Shown here piece by piece: positions 38,009 to 46,278 of a stretch of DNA of 64,000 nt. Both the position numbers and the translations under genes were made by a program. The stretch's first letter is position 1; the number at the start of each line of letters is the position of its first letter. Under the pieces are notes generated by a model. The model saw nothing but the letters and a program-made list of their open reading frames with translations, ran no database searches and was not told where the DNA came from. The DNA is from an uncultured Eubacteriales bacterium (GTDB lineage: Bacteria; Bacillota; Clostridia; Christensenellales; UMGS416). The stretch spans positions 1 through 64,000 of the forward strand of contig UQLW01000013.1 in assembly GCA_900542005.1 (NCBI GenBank). The letters are read 5' to 3'.

Positions 38009-39980
38009 TTGGATCCTGAAGGGGCGCTACCTGATGGGGGATGTGATCGGCAGCGGCGGCATGGCCATGGTATACAAGGCCAGCCGGCTGGACACCGGCG
38101 AGACGGTGGCCATCAAGATGCTGCGGCCGGAATATATGGAGGACGCCTCCTATGTGCGCCAGTTCCGCAAGGAGGCGCAGATCTGCATCGAGCACCATCA
38201 CCGGAACATCGTTGATACCCTGGAGATTGGCGAGGAGGAGGGGCGGCTGTTCATCGTCATGGAATATGTGGCGGGGCAGACGCTTAAGGACTATATTCAG
38301 AAGCACCATGTGCTCAGCCACGAGCAGGTGGTGGATATTGGCGTGGAGATCTGCGACGCCCTCTATTACGCCCACTGCCATCAGCTGGTGCATCGGGACA
38401 TAAAGCCGCAGAACATCATGCTGACCACGAACCATACGGCCAAGGTGACGGATTTCGGCATTGCCCGCTCCGCGGCGCTGTCCACCATCACCATGGGCGG
38501 GGACAAGGTGATGGGCTCGGTCCATTATTTCTCCCCGGAGCAGGCCCGCGGGGGCTATACCGACCGCAAGACCGACCTGTATTCGCTGGGCATCGTGCTC
38601 TATGAGATGGCTACGGGCCAGCTTCCCTTCCAGGGCGATACGGCGGTGGCGGTGGCCATCAAGCAGCTGCAGGAGAAGCCTGTGCCGCCCAGCCAGATCA
38701 ATCCAAGGATCTGCAAATCGCTGGAGGATATCATCCTGAAGGCCATTGAGAAGGATCCGCAGTGCCGGTACGATTCGGCTCGGGAGATGGCCAATGACCT
38801 GATGAAGTCGCTGCGCAATCCGGACGGCGATTTCGTGAAGAAGATACCGCCGCCCCAGCGCGACGAGGGGGAGACGGTGCGTATGCCCAAGGTGCGCAGC
38901 GGCCCCATCGGAAACCGGGAGCGGGCGCCGGAGCGGCTGAGCCACGAGAGCGGCGCGGTTCCGCGGGTGAAGCCCCGGCAGCGGCGCGGTATGTCCCCGG
39001 GCAGCATTGTGCTGATCTCCTTTTTGGTGCTGCTGCTGGTGGTGCTGGCGGTAGGCGCAGCCTACTTGCTTGGGCGCATGCAGGACGAGCAGGCCGCCGT
39101 GCGGGTGGTGCCCGATGTGATCGGGAAAACCTCCAACGAGGCGCAGCTTATTTTTGACCGGGAGCAGCTGATCGTAGTGAGCCAGGAGGAATATTCTGAC
39201 CTGCAGCCTGCGGGCCGGGTCATCCGCTGCGAGCCTGGCGTAGGCACGACGGTGGATACGTCAACCACCATCACCATGTTCGTCAGCAAGGGAACCGAAA
39301 AGCTGACGGTGCCGGATCTGGAAGGCATGTCGCTGGAGGACGCCACCGAGCGGCTGCGGCAGGAGGGCCTTGAGATCGGCGATGTGCGGCAGAGCAGCGC
39401 CCCGGACAAGCCGGATAACGAAGTGGTCCAGCAGGATCCTGTGGATGGCACGCAGGTGGACAAGGGGTCCAAGGTGGACGTATGGATCGCTAAAAATCCC
39501 CAAACCACGACTACGACCCAGCCGGAGCGGCTGGCGATGGATAACTATATTGGCCAGAAGGAACAGGACGTGCTGATCGCCCTGGAGGCCAAGGGGCTTG
39601 TAGCTGGCCAGATTACGCGGATGGAAAGCCAAGAACCGGTGGGGACGATTATCCAGCAGGATCCCGTGGAGGGGACGCCGGTCGCGGAAGGCGACCAGGT
39701 GAAGCTATGGATATCCAAGGGGCTCAGCGACAGCACCACCGCCGCGCCGGCAGCCGGCGGCGACTGGGGAGCGGCGGTGTCCGTTACGGTACCGGAGCCG
39801 TCGGCCCGTGTGAGGATCCAGCTTTTGGCGGGAGATCAGGCCCATACCCTGGTGGATGAGGTGCGTGAAGCCGGGGTGTACAGCTACCATGTCAGGCCGG
39901 ATGAGGATTATGCCGGCCAGCAGACCGCCGTCGTTTGGCTGGATGATACGGAGGTGCAGCGGGTGGTCATCGCGTCATGA
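38001..39980 (+). CDS. prkC: PASTA-domain Ser/Thr protein kinase
   Basis: 659 residues. The kinase domain spans about 8-270 with VAIKMLRPE, HRDIKPQNIML, VTDFGIARS and GSVHYFSPEQARGG. A juxtamembrane linker precedes one membrane helix near 334-355 (IVLISFLVLLLVVLAVGAAY). Three extracellular PASTA repeats follow (starting VRVVPDVIG, LTVPDLEG and LAMDNYIG), then a Thr-rich linker and a C-terminal beta domain of about 75 residues. PASTA domains bind muropeptides, so it senses wall material. The first of four overlapping genes (prkC-rsgA-rpe-thiN). Confidence 0.96.
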   Translation: MADWILKGRYLMGDVIGSGGMAMVYKASRLDTGETVAIKMLRPEYMEDASYVRQFRKEAQICIEHHHRNIVDTLEIGEEEGRLFIVMEYVAGQTLKDYIQKHHVLSHEQVVDIGVEICDALYYAHCHQLVHRDIKPQNIMLTTNHTAKVTDFGIARSAALSTITMGGDKVMGSVHYFSPEQARGGYTDRKTDLYSLGIVLYEMATGQLPFQGDTAVAVAIKQLQEKPVPPSQINPRICKSLEDIILKAIEKDPQCRYDSAREMANDLMKSLRNPDGDFVKKIPPPQRDEGETVRMPKVRSGPIGNRERAPERLSHESGAVPRVKPRQRRGMSPGSIVLISFLVLLLVVLAVGAAYLLGRMQDEQAAVRVVPDVIGKTSNEAQLIFDREQLIVVSQEEYSDLQPAGRVIRCEPGVGTTVDTSTTITMFVSKGTEKLTVPDLEGMSLEDATERLRQEGLEIGDVRQSSAPDKPDNEVVQQDPVDGTQVDKGSKVDVWIAKNPQTTTTTQPERLAMDNYIGQKEQDVLIALEAKGLVAGQITRMESQEPVGTIIQQDPVEGTPVAEGDQVKLWISKGLSDSTTAAPAAGGDWGAAVSVTVPEPSARVRIQLLAGDQAHTLVDEVREAGVYSYHVRPDEDYAGQQTAVVWLDDTEVQRVVIAS

Positions 39981-40861
39981 GCGAGGGAAGGATCGTAAAG
40001 GGCGTCGGCGGCCTGTATTTTGTGATGGATCAGGGAAAGGCCTATCCCTGCCGCGCCCGCGGGCTGTTCCGGCTGAAGAAGCTGACGCCCATGGTGGGCG
40101 ACCGGGTGATCTACGAGCGGCCCGAGGCGGAGGATGCGGAGGGCCGGATCACCGATATCCTGCCGCGGAGCAATGCGCTCAAGCGGCCGGCCGTGGCCAA
40201 TCTTGATTTAAATCTGATCGTGATCGCCGCAGGGCAGCCGCAGGCAGACCTGCTGCTGGTGGACCGGCTTCTGGCCCAGGCGGTGGAGGCGGAGCTTCCG
40301 GCTGCCCTGTGCGTGAATAAGGCCGACCAGGCCGGCGAACCCCTGCTGGAGGCGCTGCGGCGCCAATACCGGCATCTGCCCGCCGTCTTTGTGACAAGCC
40401 GGCAGATGCCTGAGAGCCTGACTGCGCTGCGGGAGGCCCTGGCCGGCAAGACGGTATGCTTCTGCGGCCAGTCCGGCGTGGGAAAATCCACGCTGATCAA
40501 TGCCCTTGCGCCCTCGGGCGCCATGGAGGTGGGCGACATCTCCCAGCGCACCCGCCGGGGGCGGCATACAACCCGGCATGCCCAGCTGCTGCCGCTGGAG
40601 GGCGGCGGGTATGTGGTGGATACGCCGGGCTTCTCCCTGCTGGAGATGGATCTGATGGAGCCCGCCCACCTGGCCGAATGCTACCCCGACTTTGCGCCCT
40701 ATGGGCAGGATTGCCGCTTTATCGGCTGCCTGCATGATCGGGAGCCGGATTGCGCGGTCAAGGAGGCCGTGGAGCGGGGCGATATTGACCCTGAACGCTA
40801 TGCGCGCTACCGCCTGCTTTTGCAGGATATGAAGGAAAGGTGGAAATCACGGTATGACTGA
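39977..40861 (+). CDS. rsgA: Ribosome small-subunit-dependent GTPase RsgA
   Basis: 294 residues. An N-terminal OB fold precedes a circularly permuted GTPase: NKAD (G4) comes before GQSGVGKSTLINAL (G1) and DTPGFS (G3). A C-terminal zinc module holds GCLHDREPDC. It matures the 30S subunit and releases upon GTP hydrolysis. It overlaps prkC by 4 bp and rpe by 8 bp. Confidence 0.97.
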   Translation: MSEGRIVKGVGGLYFVMDQGKAYPCRARGLFRLKKLTPMVGDRVIYERPEAEDAEGRITDILPRSNALKRPAVANLDLNLIVIAAGQPQADLLLVDRLLAQAVEAELPAALCVNKADQAGEPLLEALRRQYRHLPAVFVTSRQMPESLTALREALAGKTVCFCGQSGVGKSTLINALAPSGAMEVGDISQRTRRGRHTTRHAQLLPLEGGGYVVDTPGFSLLEMDLMEPAHLAECYPDFAPYGQDCRFIGCLHDREPDCAVKEAVERGDIDPERYARYRLLLQDMKERWKSRYD

Positions 40862-41501
40862 TCGGATTATTGCGCCCTCGCTGCTGGCGGCGGACTATAT
40901 GAAATTGGGCGAGGAGGTGCGGCGGATCGAGGCGGCCGGGGCGGACTGGCTGCATTACGACGTGATGGACGCCAGCTTTGTGCCGACGCTCTCCTTTGGC
41001 GCCGGTGTGCTGAAGGCAATCCGCCCGCTGACCGCTCTGCCGCTGGACGTGCATGTGATGGCGGTTCATCCCGATAAGCTCATCGACGACCTGATGGACG
41101 CGGGGGCGGACGGCATCACCTATCATGTGGAGACGGTGGAGGATGGGCCGGCGCTGATCCGGCGGATCCAGGCCAGGGGCCTCCGGGCGGGCGTCACCCT
41201 GAACCCTGCCACGCCGGTGGAGCGGCTGCTTCCGGTTCTGGAGCTGGTGGATATGGCGCTGGTGATGACGGTGAATCCCGGGTATGGCGGGCAGAAGATG
41301 ATCCCTGAGTGCCTGGACAAGGTGCGGTGGATTCGGGCACGTTATCCGCATCTGGATATTCAGGTGGACGGCGGGATCAACCGGCAGACCATTGCGCTGG
41401 CCTATGAGGCCGGGGCTAATGTGATTGTGGCCGGATCGGCCGTATTCCACGCGGAGGACCCGGCGCAGGAGATTGCGCTGCTCAAGGAGGCGGGACGGTG
41501 A
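40854..41501 (+). CDS. rpe: Ribulose-phosphate 3-epimerase
   Basis: 215 residues. The TIM barrel motifs APSLLAADYMKLGEEV, HYDVMDASFVPTLSFG and MTVNPGYGGQKMI include the catalytic Asp and metal-binding His residues. It interconverts ribulose-5-P and xylulose-5-P in the pentose phosphate pathway. Its stop overlaps the GTG start of thiN. Confidence 0.97.
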   Translation: MTDRIIAPSLLAADYMKLGEEVRRIEAAGADWLHYDVMDASFVPTLSFGAGVLKAIRPLTALPLDVHVMAVHPDKLIDDLMDAGADGITYHVETVEDGPALIRRIQARGLRAGVTLNPATPVERLLPVLELVDMALVMTVNPGYGGQKMIPECLDKVRWIRARYPHLDIQVDGGINRQTIALAYEAGANVIVAGSAVFHAEDPAQEIALLKEAGR

Positions 41502-42148
41502 AGGCCCTGATTGTGCTGGGCGGCGAACCGCCCGAGCGCGCGCTGGCGGAGCGGTATTTTTCCTGGGCGGACCGGGTGCTTTGCACCGACAGCGGCGCCA
41601 ATGCGCTGGCTGCCTGGCGGCTGTGGCCCGACCTGCTGGTCGGGGATATGGATTCCATCTCATTGGAGGCGATGGAGGCTATGAAGGCCGAGGGCGTACC
41701 CATCGAGCGGCATAACCCCCACAAGGATCTGACCGACGGCCAGCTGGCCTGCAGCCTGGCCCTTGATATGGGCGTGAAGGAAGCCGTCATCCTGGGCGGT
41801 TGGGGCGGCCGGGCCGACCATAGCTTTGCCAACCTGATGATGATGCGCTACATGGCGGAGCAGGGCGTCTGCGTGCGGATGCGCTGCCCGGAGCAATGGG
41901 TAAAGGTATGCGGACCGGGACGGCACGAGGTAACGGGCTCCCTGGGCGGGACCTTCTCGCTGCTGCCCATCTCCGACGGTGTGGTGGTCCGGTCAATCGA
42001 AGGCGCAGAGTACCCGCTTTCGGAGCCAACCGCCATGCCGCTGGGCCCTACCTTTGATCTTCCCGTGGGCCTGTCCAACAGGCTTTTGGCCGAGCGCGCA
42101 TATTTTGATCTGGCATCGGGCTGGATTTTGTGCTTTTCGCCTGCCTAG
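41498..42148 (+). CDS. thiN: Thiamine pyrophosphokinase
   Basis: 216 residues with a GTG start preceded by AAGGAGG. ADRVLCTDSGANALAAW, LVGDMDSIS, HNPHKDLTDGQLACSLAL and GGWGGRADHSFANLMMM are the TPPK motifs. It makes thiamine pyrophosphate from thiamine and ATP. It fits with thiT 3 kb away under a TPP riboswitch. No thiamine synthesis gene is in the window, consistent with salvage. Confidence 0.95.
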   Translation: MKALIVLGGEPPERALAERYFSWADRVLCTDSGANALAAWRLWPDLLVGDMDSISLEAMEAMKAEGVPIERHNPHKDLTDGQLACSLALDMGVKEAVILGGWGGRADHSFANLMMMRYMAEQGVCVRMRCPEQWVKVCGPGRHEVTGSLGGTFSLLPISDGVVVRSIEGAEYPLSEPTAMPLGPTFDLPVGLSNRLLAERAYFDLASGWILCFSPA

Positions 42149-42210
42149 GCATGCATCATGGCACCCCCCTGGTACGTAAGATACAGTAAGGTGTAGGAGG
42201 GGGTGTTAGC

Positions 42211-42363
42211 ATGCAGATGTGGCGCTGCTGGCCGCTGCGGCGGTGGTTGGGTATTGCCTTGATCGCGGTCGGCGTGATTTTGCTGGTAATCTTTATCCCA
42301 GTGGAATTCTGGACGATCGTTTTAGGCATATTGATGATCCTTGCCGGCATATTCTGCCTTTAG
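42211..42363 (+). CDS. 50-residue two-helix membrane peptide
   Basis: The ATG at 42211 is preceded by GTAGGAGGGGG. The peptide has an Arg/Trp-rich start (MQMWRCWPLRRWLG), a hydrophobic helix (IALIAVGVILLVIFI) and a second one (FWTIVLGILMILAGIFCL). It ends 12 bp before the spoVM-like gene. The close spacing and shared good ribosome sites make cotranscription with spoVM likely. Function is unknown; a sporulation membrane role is an inference from the neighbour. Confidence 0.7.
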   Translation: MQMWRCWPLRRWLGIALIAVGVILLVIFIPVEFWTIVLGILMILAGIFCL

Positions 42364-42375
42364 GGAGGTGGAAGC

Positions 42376-42456
42376 ATGAAAACGATGTATATCAAGATGC
42401 CGGGATTCCTCAAGCGATGGCTGCGCAACAGGCGGAAGGAAACCCAAAAAGACTGA
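42376..42456 (+). CDS. spoVM: SpoVM-like amphipathic sporulation peptide
   Basis: 26 codons: it starts MKTMYIKMPGFLKRWL and ends in KD, the same length and layout as Bacillus SpoVM (MKFYTIKLPKFLGGIV ... RKD). GGGAGGTGG precedes the ATG. SpoVM is an amphipathic helix that recognises the positively curved forespore membrane and anchors SpoIVA. Location just after rsgA-rpe-thiN matches the usual Firmicutes site. The helix here is more basic, which may alter membrane insertion. Confidence 0.8.
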   Translation: MKTMYIKMPGFLKRWLRNRRKETQKD

Positions 42457-42508
42457 GCGCAGGGCGCGGTGGGGAGGCCCTGAATAAGCCCGCAACCAAC
42501 AAGGACAA

Positions 42509-42537
42509 GGCGGCCCGTTGCCAGTGCGCGGGCCGCC
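42509..42537 (+). terminator. GC-rich hairpin after spoVM
   Basis: GGCGGCCCG (42509-42517) pairs with CGGGCCGCC (42529-42537), followed by the short T run CCTTTC. It is a plausible but weak terminator for the rsgA-spoVM operon. Confidence 0.45.
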
Positions 42538-42615
42538 CCTTTCAAGGCAGGGGCGGACAAGCTTTGGTTGATTTTTTCTATCATGACAGCGTAAGCGCTG
42601 TAGAACGGATGCACG

Positions 42616-43128
42616 ATGAAAAGAATTGCGAAATTTGAGAAGGTGACGGCGGCACGTTTTGCCGCCGATTGGATGGAGGCCTTTGGCGGCTCCGAAGCGG
42701 AGGCGTTGGCGGTCTACGATTCCATCCGCCTGCCCAGGCGGGCAACGTCAGGGTCGGCAGGCTACGATTTTTTCATTCCGGCGCCGCTGACGCTGGAGCC
42801 CGGCCAGCAGGTCCGTATTCCGACAGGGATCCGGGTGCGCATGGAGCCCGGATGGGTGCTGCAATGCTACCCCCGCAGCGGCCTGGGCTTCAAATACCGG
42901 CTGCAGCTGAACAATACGGTAGGCATCATTGACAGCGACTACTATGGCTCGGACAATGAGGGGCATATTTTTGCCAAGCTTACCAATGATTCGCGGCAGG
43001 CGCAGTCGATCTCCCTGCAGGCAGGCGACGGCTTTATGCAGGGGATTTTTGTGGAATATGGCCTGACCGTGGACGATGAAGCGGAGGGCGTGCGAAACGG
43101 CGGCTTTGGCAGCACAAGCGGCCGGTAG
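42616..43128 (+). CDS. dut: dUTP diphosphatase (trimeric dUTPase family)
   Basis: 170 residues. All five dUTPase motifs are seen: SAGYDFF (1), PRSGLGFK (2), NTVGIIDSDYYG (3), GDGFMQGIF (4) and RNGGFGSTSG (5). An N-terminal extension of about 35 residues precedes motif 1. It hydrolyses dUTP to dUMP, keeping uracil out of DNA. The upstream ribosome site is weak. Confidence 0.92.
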   Translation: MKRIAKFEKVTAARFAADWMEAFGGSEAEALAVYDSIRLPRRATSGSAGYDFFIPAPLTLEPGQQVRIPTGIRVRMEPGWVLQCYPRSGLGFKYRLQLNNTVGIIDSDYYGSDNEGHIFAKLTNDSRQAQSISLQAGDGFMQGIFVEYGLTVDDEAEGVRNGGFGSTSGR

Positions 43129-43168
43129 AGGATACAGGGGACGGCCGCATGGGCGGAGAGGAGGATCG

Positions 43169-43588
43169 ATGCAGGGCTATAATCTCATTGCCGTACTGTC
43201 GCCGGATGGAAGCCATATGCTGATGTGCCGGCGGCGTAAAGCGCCCTATCAAGGGCTGCTCAACCTGGTGGGCGGCAAAATTGAGCCGGGCGAATCCGAT
43301 GGGGATGCGGCCTATCGCGAGCTGCAGGAGGAAACGGCGATCACCGCAAAGGACATCCGGCTGCTGCACCTTATGGATTTTACCTATCCGCTGGACGGCT
43401 GCTATGTGCAGGTCTATGCCGGCCTGCTCCGGGCGGCGGTGACGCTGCAGGAGGAGGTCAACGCGCTGCTGTGGGTGCCCCTGGAGGGCGAGGATTTCTT
43501 CTCCATGGCCCGCTATGCGGGGGAAGGCAACATCGGCCACATTGTGGAGCATATCCGCATGAACTGGGACAGGATCCTGCAGGCGTAA
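43169..43588 (+). CDS. Nudix hydrolase
   Basis: 139 residues from the ATG at 43169, after GAGAGGAGG; earlier in-frame starts lie inside dut. The Nudix box is GGKIEPGESDGDAAYRELQE with ETAI following. The start (YNLIAVLSPDGSHMLMCRRR) resembles MutT/8-oxo-dGTPase-type members. Together with dut it suggests nucleotide-pool sanitation. Substrate is not assignable. Confidence 0.92.
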   Translation: MQGYNLIAVLSPDGSHMLMCRRRKAPYQGLLNLVGGKIEPGESDGDAAYRELQEETAITAKDIRLLHLMDFTYPLDGCYVQVYAGLLRAAVTLQEEVNALLWVPLEGEDFFSMARYAGEGNIGHIVEHIRMNWDRILQA

Positions 43589-43716
43589 CCGGGGCGGATG
43601 AGCCTGGGAGAGCCGCGCTCCTTCGGGCGGGATGAATAGCCCCTGAAGGGATTGGGACCGAGCGCTACAGGGCGGCATTGAGTGCGCGCCCTAGCGGGAA
43701 TGGAGGAGGAGAAAAT

Positions 43717-44481
43717 ATGATCCATGCAGGAGAATTTCCCATACTGGAATTTGATACCGACAAGGAAGCGAAGCTGAACCCATCGGTTTTTGCAGAGGAG
43801 AAATTCAGGACCAATAAAATGGTCATTACATTTTTCCCGGAGGTAATCGAAAGGCTGATAGCGGAAAAAAAGCTGCTGCAGGAGCGCGTGATCGGCGGGG
43901 AGAATCCGGTATATGTGTATGAGTTTGCTGAGCATCCGGACGTGCTGATCACGCTGGGATATGTCGGATGCCCGGCATGCGCGGGCAACCTGGATCTCTT
44001 TCAGGCAATGGGGATCCAAAAGGTCATGTTCTGCGGCGGAGGCGGCGTGCTGGATAAGAATATTGCGGTTGGACAGCTGCTTGTCGTAGAGGGAGCCATC
44101 CGGGACGAAGGGTTTTCCTATCATTATGTGGAGCCCTCCCGTTTGATTTATGTGGATGAGGCGGTCAATGAAAAGATTACGGCCTATCTGGAGCAGCATG
44201 ATATAGCCTATATCCGCGGCCTGACCTGGACGACAGACGCCCTGTTCAGGGAAACGGCGGAGCGGATTGCCCTTCGCCGGCAGGAAGGCGCCAAAATCGT
44301 GGAGATGGAGCAGGCAGGCTGCATTGCCGTGGCTCAGTTCAGGGGCTTTGATTATGGGGCGATTATCTATGGCGGCGATGACGTTTCACAGGATGAATGG
44401 TCAGACCGCAGTTGGAGAAGCCGGAACGGGATTCGGTATGACCTTGTGATGCTCTGCAAGGAGCTTGTGACAAGGATATAG
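43717..44481 (+). CDS. Nucleoside phosphorylase (PNP/UDP superfamily)
   Basis: 254 residues from the ATG at 43717, preceded by GGAGGAGGAG. The phosphorylase core shows LGYVGCPACAGNLDLFQAMG, FCGGGGVLDKNIAVGQLLV, the TWTTDALFRET active-site segment and the sugar-binding VEMEQAG. It probably cleaves a uridine- or purine-type nucleoside with phosphate. The Cys-rich VGCPACAG loop is unusual and replaces the normal phosphate-binding segment. Specificity is unknown. Confidence 0.8.
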   Translation: MIHAGEFPILEFDTDKEAKLNPSVFAEEKFRTNKMVITFFPEVIERLIAEKKLLQERVIGGENPVYVYEFAEHPDVLITLGYVGCPACAGNLDLFQAMGIQKVMFCGGGGVLDKNIAVGQLLVVEGAIRDEGFSYHYVEPSRLIYVDEAVNEKITAYLEQHDIAYIRGLTWTTDALFRETAERIALRRQEGAKIVEMEQAGCIAVAQFRGFDYGAIIYGGDDVSQDEWSDRSWRSRNGIRYDLVMLCKELVTRI

Positions 44482-44519
44482 CCCGGCCGGTCCGAGGCAG
44501 AAGCCGCCGGATCAAACAT

Positions 44520-44559
44520 AAGAGGGGCCGCCGCAACATTTGTTGCGGCGGCCCCTCTT
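44520..44559. terminator. Perfect 19-bp bidirectional terminator
   Basis: AAGAGGGGCCGCCGCAACA (44520-44538) is the exact reverse complement of 44541-44559 with a TT loop. It lies between the convergent phosphorylase and thiT genes and ends in CTCTT on both strands. Confidence 0.75.
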
Positions 44560-44575
44560 GACGATAGCGGCAGGG

Positions 44576-45439
44576 TTAGGCTTTCAGCGCAGGATTCCAC
44601 TGACGGCGCAGCTTCTGGAGCATGCGGGTGACAGGGGGGATGAGGTAAACCACCAGGCAGATGATGGTGTTGGGCACCATATAGCTGGCGTTATAGCCCA
44701 GCGAATAGACGAAGGCGCTTTGCCCCTCAGGCGCATAGGAGCCGAAGTATACCCAGCCGGACAGGAAGTGCATCAGGTACCGGACAAAGCAGGCCAGCAG
44801 GATGCCAAAGGGGAAGCCCTTATCGCTGCGGAAGAGGCCAGCCAGGCCGAGGGCGGCAAAGGGGAAGATATAGTCCAGAAGGAACTGCAGCGGATGGATG
44901 ACATAAGCGCCGGCAATCATGCCCAGCAGGCCATGGATGACGCCGGCGGCGAGGCCGGGGATCACCCCATAGGTCCAGGCAAAGAACATGACGGGCAGCA
45001 TGGCGGCCGGGTTGATCCCGCCGCCCTGGGGAAGCTTGTAAAGGGTGATGCAGTCGAGGATAAAGCTAAGGGCAATGCACAGCGCGCCGGAGGCCAGCAT
45101 TTTGACGGTCCACTGGGTTTTGCGCAGCAGGGCTACCAGCAGGGCCAGCCCCACGAGGCAGACGATAACGGACCAGAAGGCCGGCGAATAGAGCCAGCTG
45201 GCGGTCGTTACGCCGCCGGATTCCAGGTCGGCGGTGACCGTGGGAATGGTGAGGTAGCAGGCGGCCACCAAGGCGGCCAGCAGCAGCGCGCTGACGGCGA
45301 CGATAGCCGGCTTGGGGGCCTTTTTGACGCTCATCACAATCAGGGCGACGCCCAACACGACCATGAGACCCAGGACGTACCATGTGGCGGCGGGAAGCTC
45401 GGAGAACTTCTCCACCAGCGTGCTCCACCAGGTTGACAT
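44576..45439 (-). CDS. thiT: Energy-coupled thiamine transporter S component
   Basis: 287 residues. An N-terminal extension with two or three hydrophobic segments (to about 95) precedes the ThiT core: LPQGGGINPAAMLPVMFFAW, VIHGLLGMIAGAYVIHPLQF, LLDYIFPFAALGLAGLF and YSLGYNASYMVPNTI carry the thiamine-binding Trp, Tyr, His and Asn positions. It binds thiamine and works with a shared EcfAA'T module not in this window. GGGAGGAA precedes the ATG and a TPP riboswitch lies upstream. The N-terminal extension is longer than in the usual ThiT (about 180-200 residues). Confidence 0.9.
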   Translation of the reverse strand: MSTWWSTLVEKFSELPAATWYVLGLMVVLGVALIVMSVKKAPKPAIVAVSALLLAALVAACYLTIPTVTADLESGGVTTASWLYSPAFWSVIVCLVGLALLVALLRKTQWTVKMLASGALCIALSFILDCITLYKLPQGGGINPAAMLPVMFFAWTYGVIPGLAAGVIHGLLGMIAGAYVIHPLQFLLDYIFPFAALGLAGLFRSDKGFPFGILLACFVRYLMHFLSGWVYFGSYAPEGQSAFVYSLGYNASYMVPNTIICLVVYLIPPVTRMLQKLRRQWNPALKA

Positions 45440-45480
45440 AAAAAATTCCTCCCTCTTTCACAGCCGGGAGAAATGGAAAA

Positions 45481-45606
45481 CCCGCACCCACGGTGCGGGA
45501 AGTGCTCGGAAAAAAATCCGTCGCTTCCCTGCGCAAGCATTATCTTACAGGTTCCAAGGGTCAGCGCATCAGCGCCTCTCAGCCTTCCAGCTCCCCCAGC
45601 GGTTTA
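45481..45606 (-). ncRNA. TPP riboswitch with terminator
   Basis: On the minus strand the leader reads GGGGGAGCTGG, then the THI-box GGCTGAGAGG, GACCCTTGGAACCTGTAAG and ATAATGCTTGCGCAGGGAAG, the conserved TPP aptamer elements in order (about 45606-45517). It is followed by a CCCGCACC/GGTGCGGG hairpin (45499-45481) with TTTT, a transcription terminator. TPP binding should stop thiT transcription. Confidence 0.95.
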
Positions 45607-45635
45607 TTGAATTGCGTCGCTTATTATAGTATAAT
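45607..45635 (+). promoter_or_regulatory. Promoter of the HD-domain nucleotidase gene
   Basis: TTGAAT (45607-45612), a 17-bp spacer and TATAAT (45630-45635). The start codon is at 45667 with AAAGGAGG at 45653-45660. Confidence 0.75.
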
Positions 45636-45651
45636 GACGGAACAATGTCAA
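45623..45651 (-). promoter_or_regulatory. thiT promoter
   Basis: On the minus strand, a perfect TTGACA (45651-45646), 17-bp spacer and perfect TATAAT (45628-45623). It overlaps the divergent promoter at 45607-45635, so the two cannot be occupied at once. Confidence 0.85.
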
Positions 45652-45666
45652 GAAAGGAGGGCGAAA

Positions 45667-46248
45667 ATGCGTCATTTTTTTGCGTATATGGCGCGGATGC
45701 GCTACATTAACCGCTGGGGCCTGATGCGCAATACCCAGCAGGAGAATATCCAGGAGCATTCCCTTCAGGTTGCGATGATCGCCCATTGCCTGGCGCTGAT
45801 TGGCAACCGGATTTATGGAAAAAGCTACGACCCGGAGCGGATTATGGCCCTGGCGGCCTATCATGAGGCCAGCGAGGTGATCACGGGCGATATGGCGACG
45901 CCGATCAAATACTCCAGCCCCCAGCTGAGGGACGCCTATAAGCGTATGGAGCAGATTGCAGACCGGCAGCTTTTGGATATGCTGCCGGAGGAGCTTCGGG
46001 ACGATTATGAGCCGCTGCTGCTACAGGCTGAGGATGAAAACCACCGCATTGTCAAGGCGGCCGACCGCATTGCCGCTTATTTGAAATGCGTGGAGGAGAT
46101 CAAGAGCGGCAACGGTGAATTTGCCGACGCCAAGGAGAGCATCCGCCAGGATCTTGAAGGCAGCCCCCTTGAGGAGGTCGCGTGGTTTATGGAGCGCTTT
46201 GCGCCAAGTTTTGAGCTGACGCTGGACAAAATGAAGAGCGGGATTTAG
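45667..46248 (+). CDS. YfbR-like HD-domain 5'-deoxynucleotidase
   Basis: 193 residues from the ATG at 45667. HD metal-binding residues are in NIQEHSLQVAMIAHCL (His), AAYHEASEVITGDMATPIKY (His-Glu) and IVKAADRIAAYLKC (Asp). These match the YfbR family that dephosphorylates dNMPs. The Arg-Trp pair in RYINRWGLMR is also typical. It has its own strong promoter. It is followed by a TtcA-like gene 30 bp later. Confidence 0.9.
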   Translation: MRHFFAYMARMRYINRWGLMRNTQQENIQEHSLQVAMIAHCLALIGNRIYGKSYDPERIMALAAYHEASEVITGDMATPIKYSSPQLRDAYKRMEQIADRQLLDMLPEELRDDYEPLLLQAEDENHRIVKAADRIAAYLKCVEEIKSGNGEFADAKESIRQDLEGSPLEEVAWFMERFAPSFELTLDKMKSGI

Positions 46249-46278
46249 CGGCCATGGGCGCCGCCGGGGAGGTTTTGG

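Noticed and set aside
42219..42638. A 139-codon plus frame overlapping the 50-residue peptide and spoVM
   Set aside because: It has no ribosome site, and both small frames with strong GGAGG sites explain the region.
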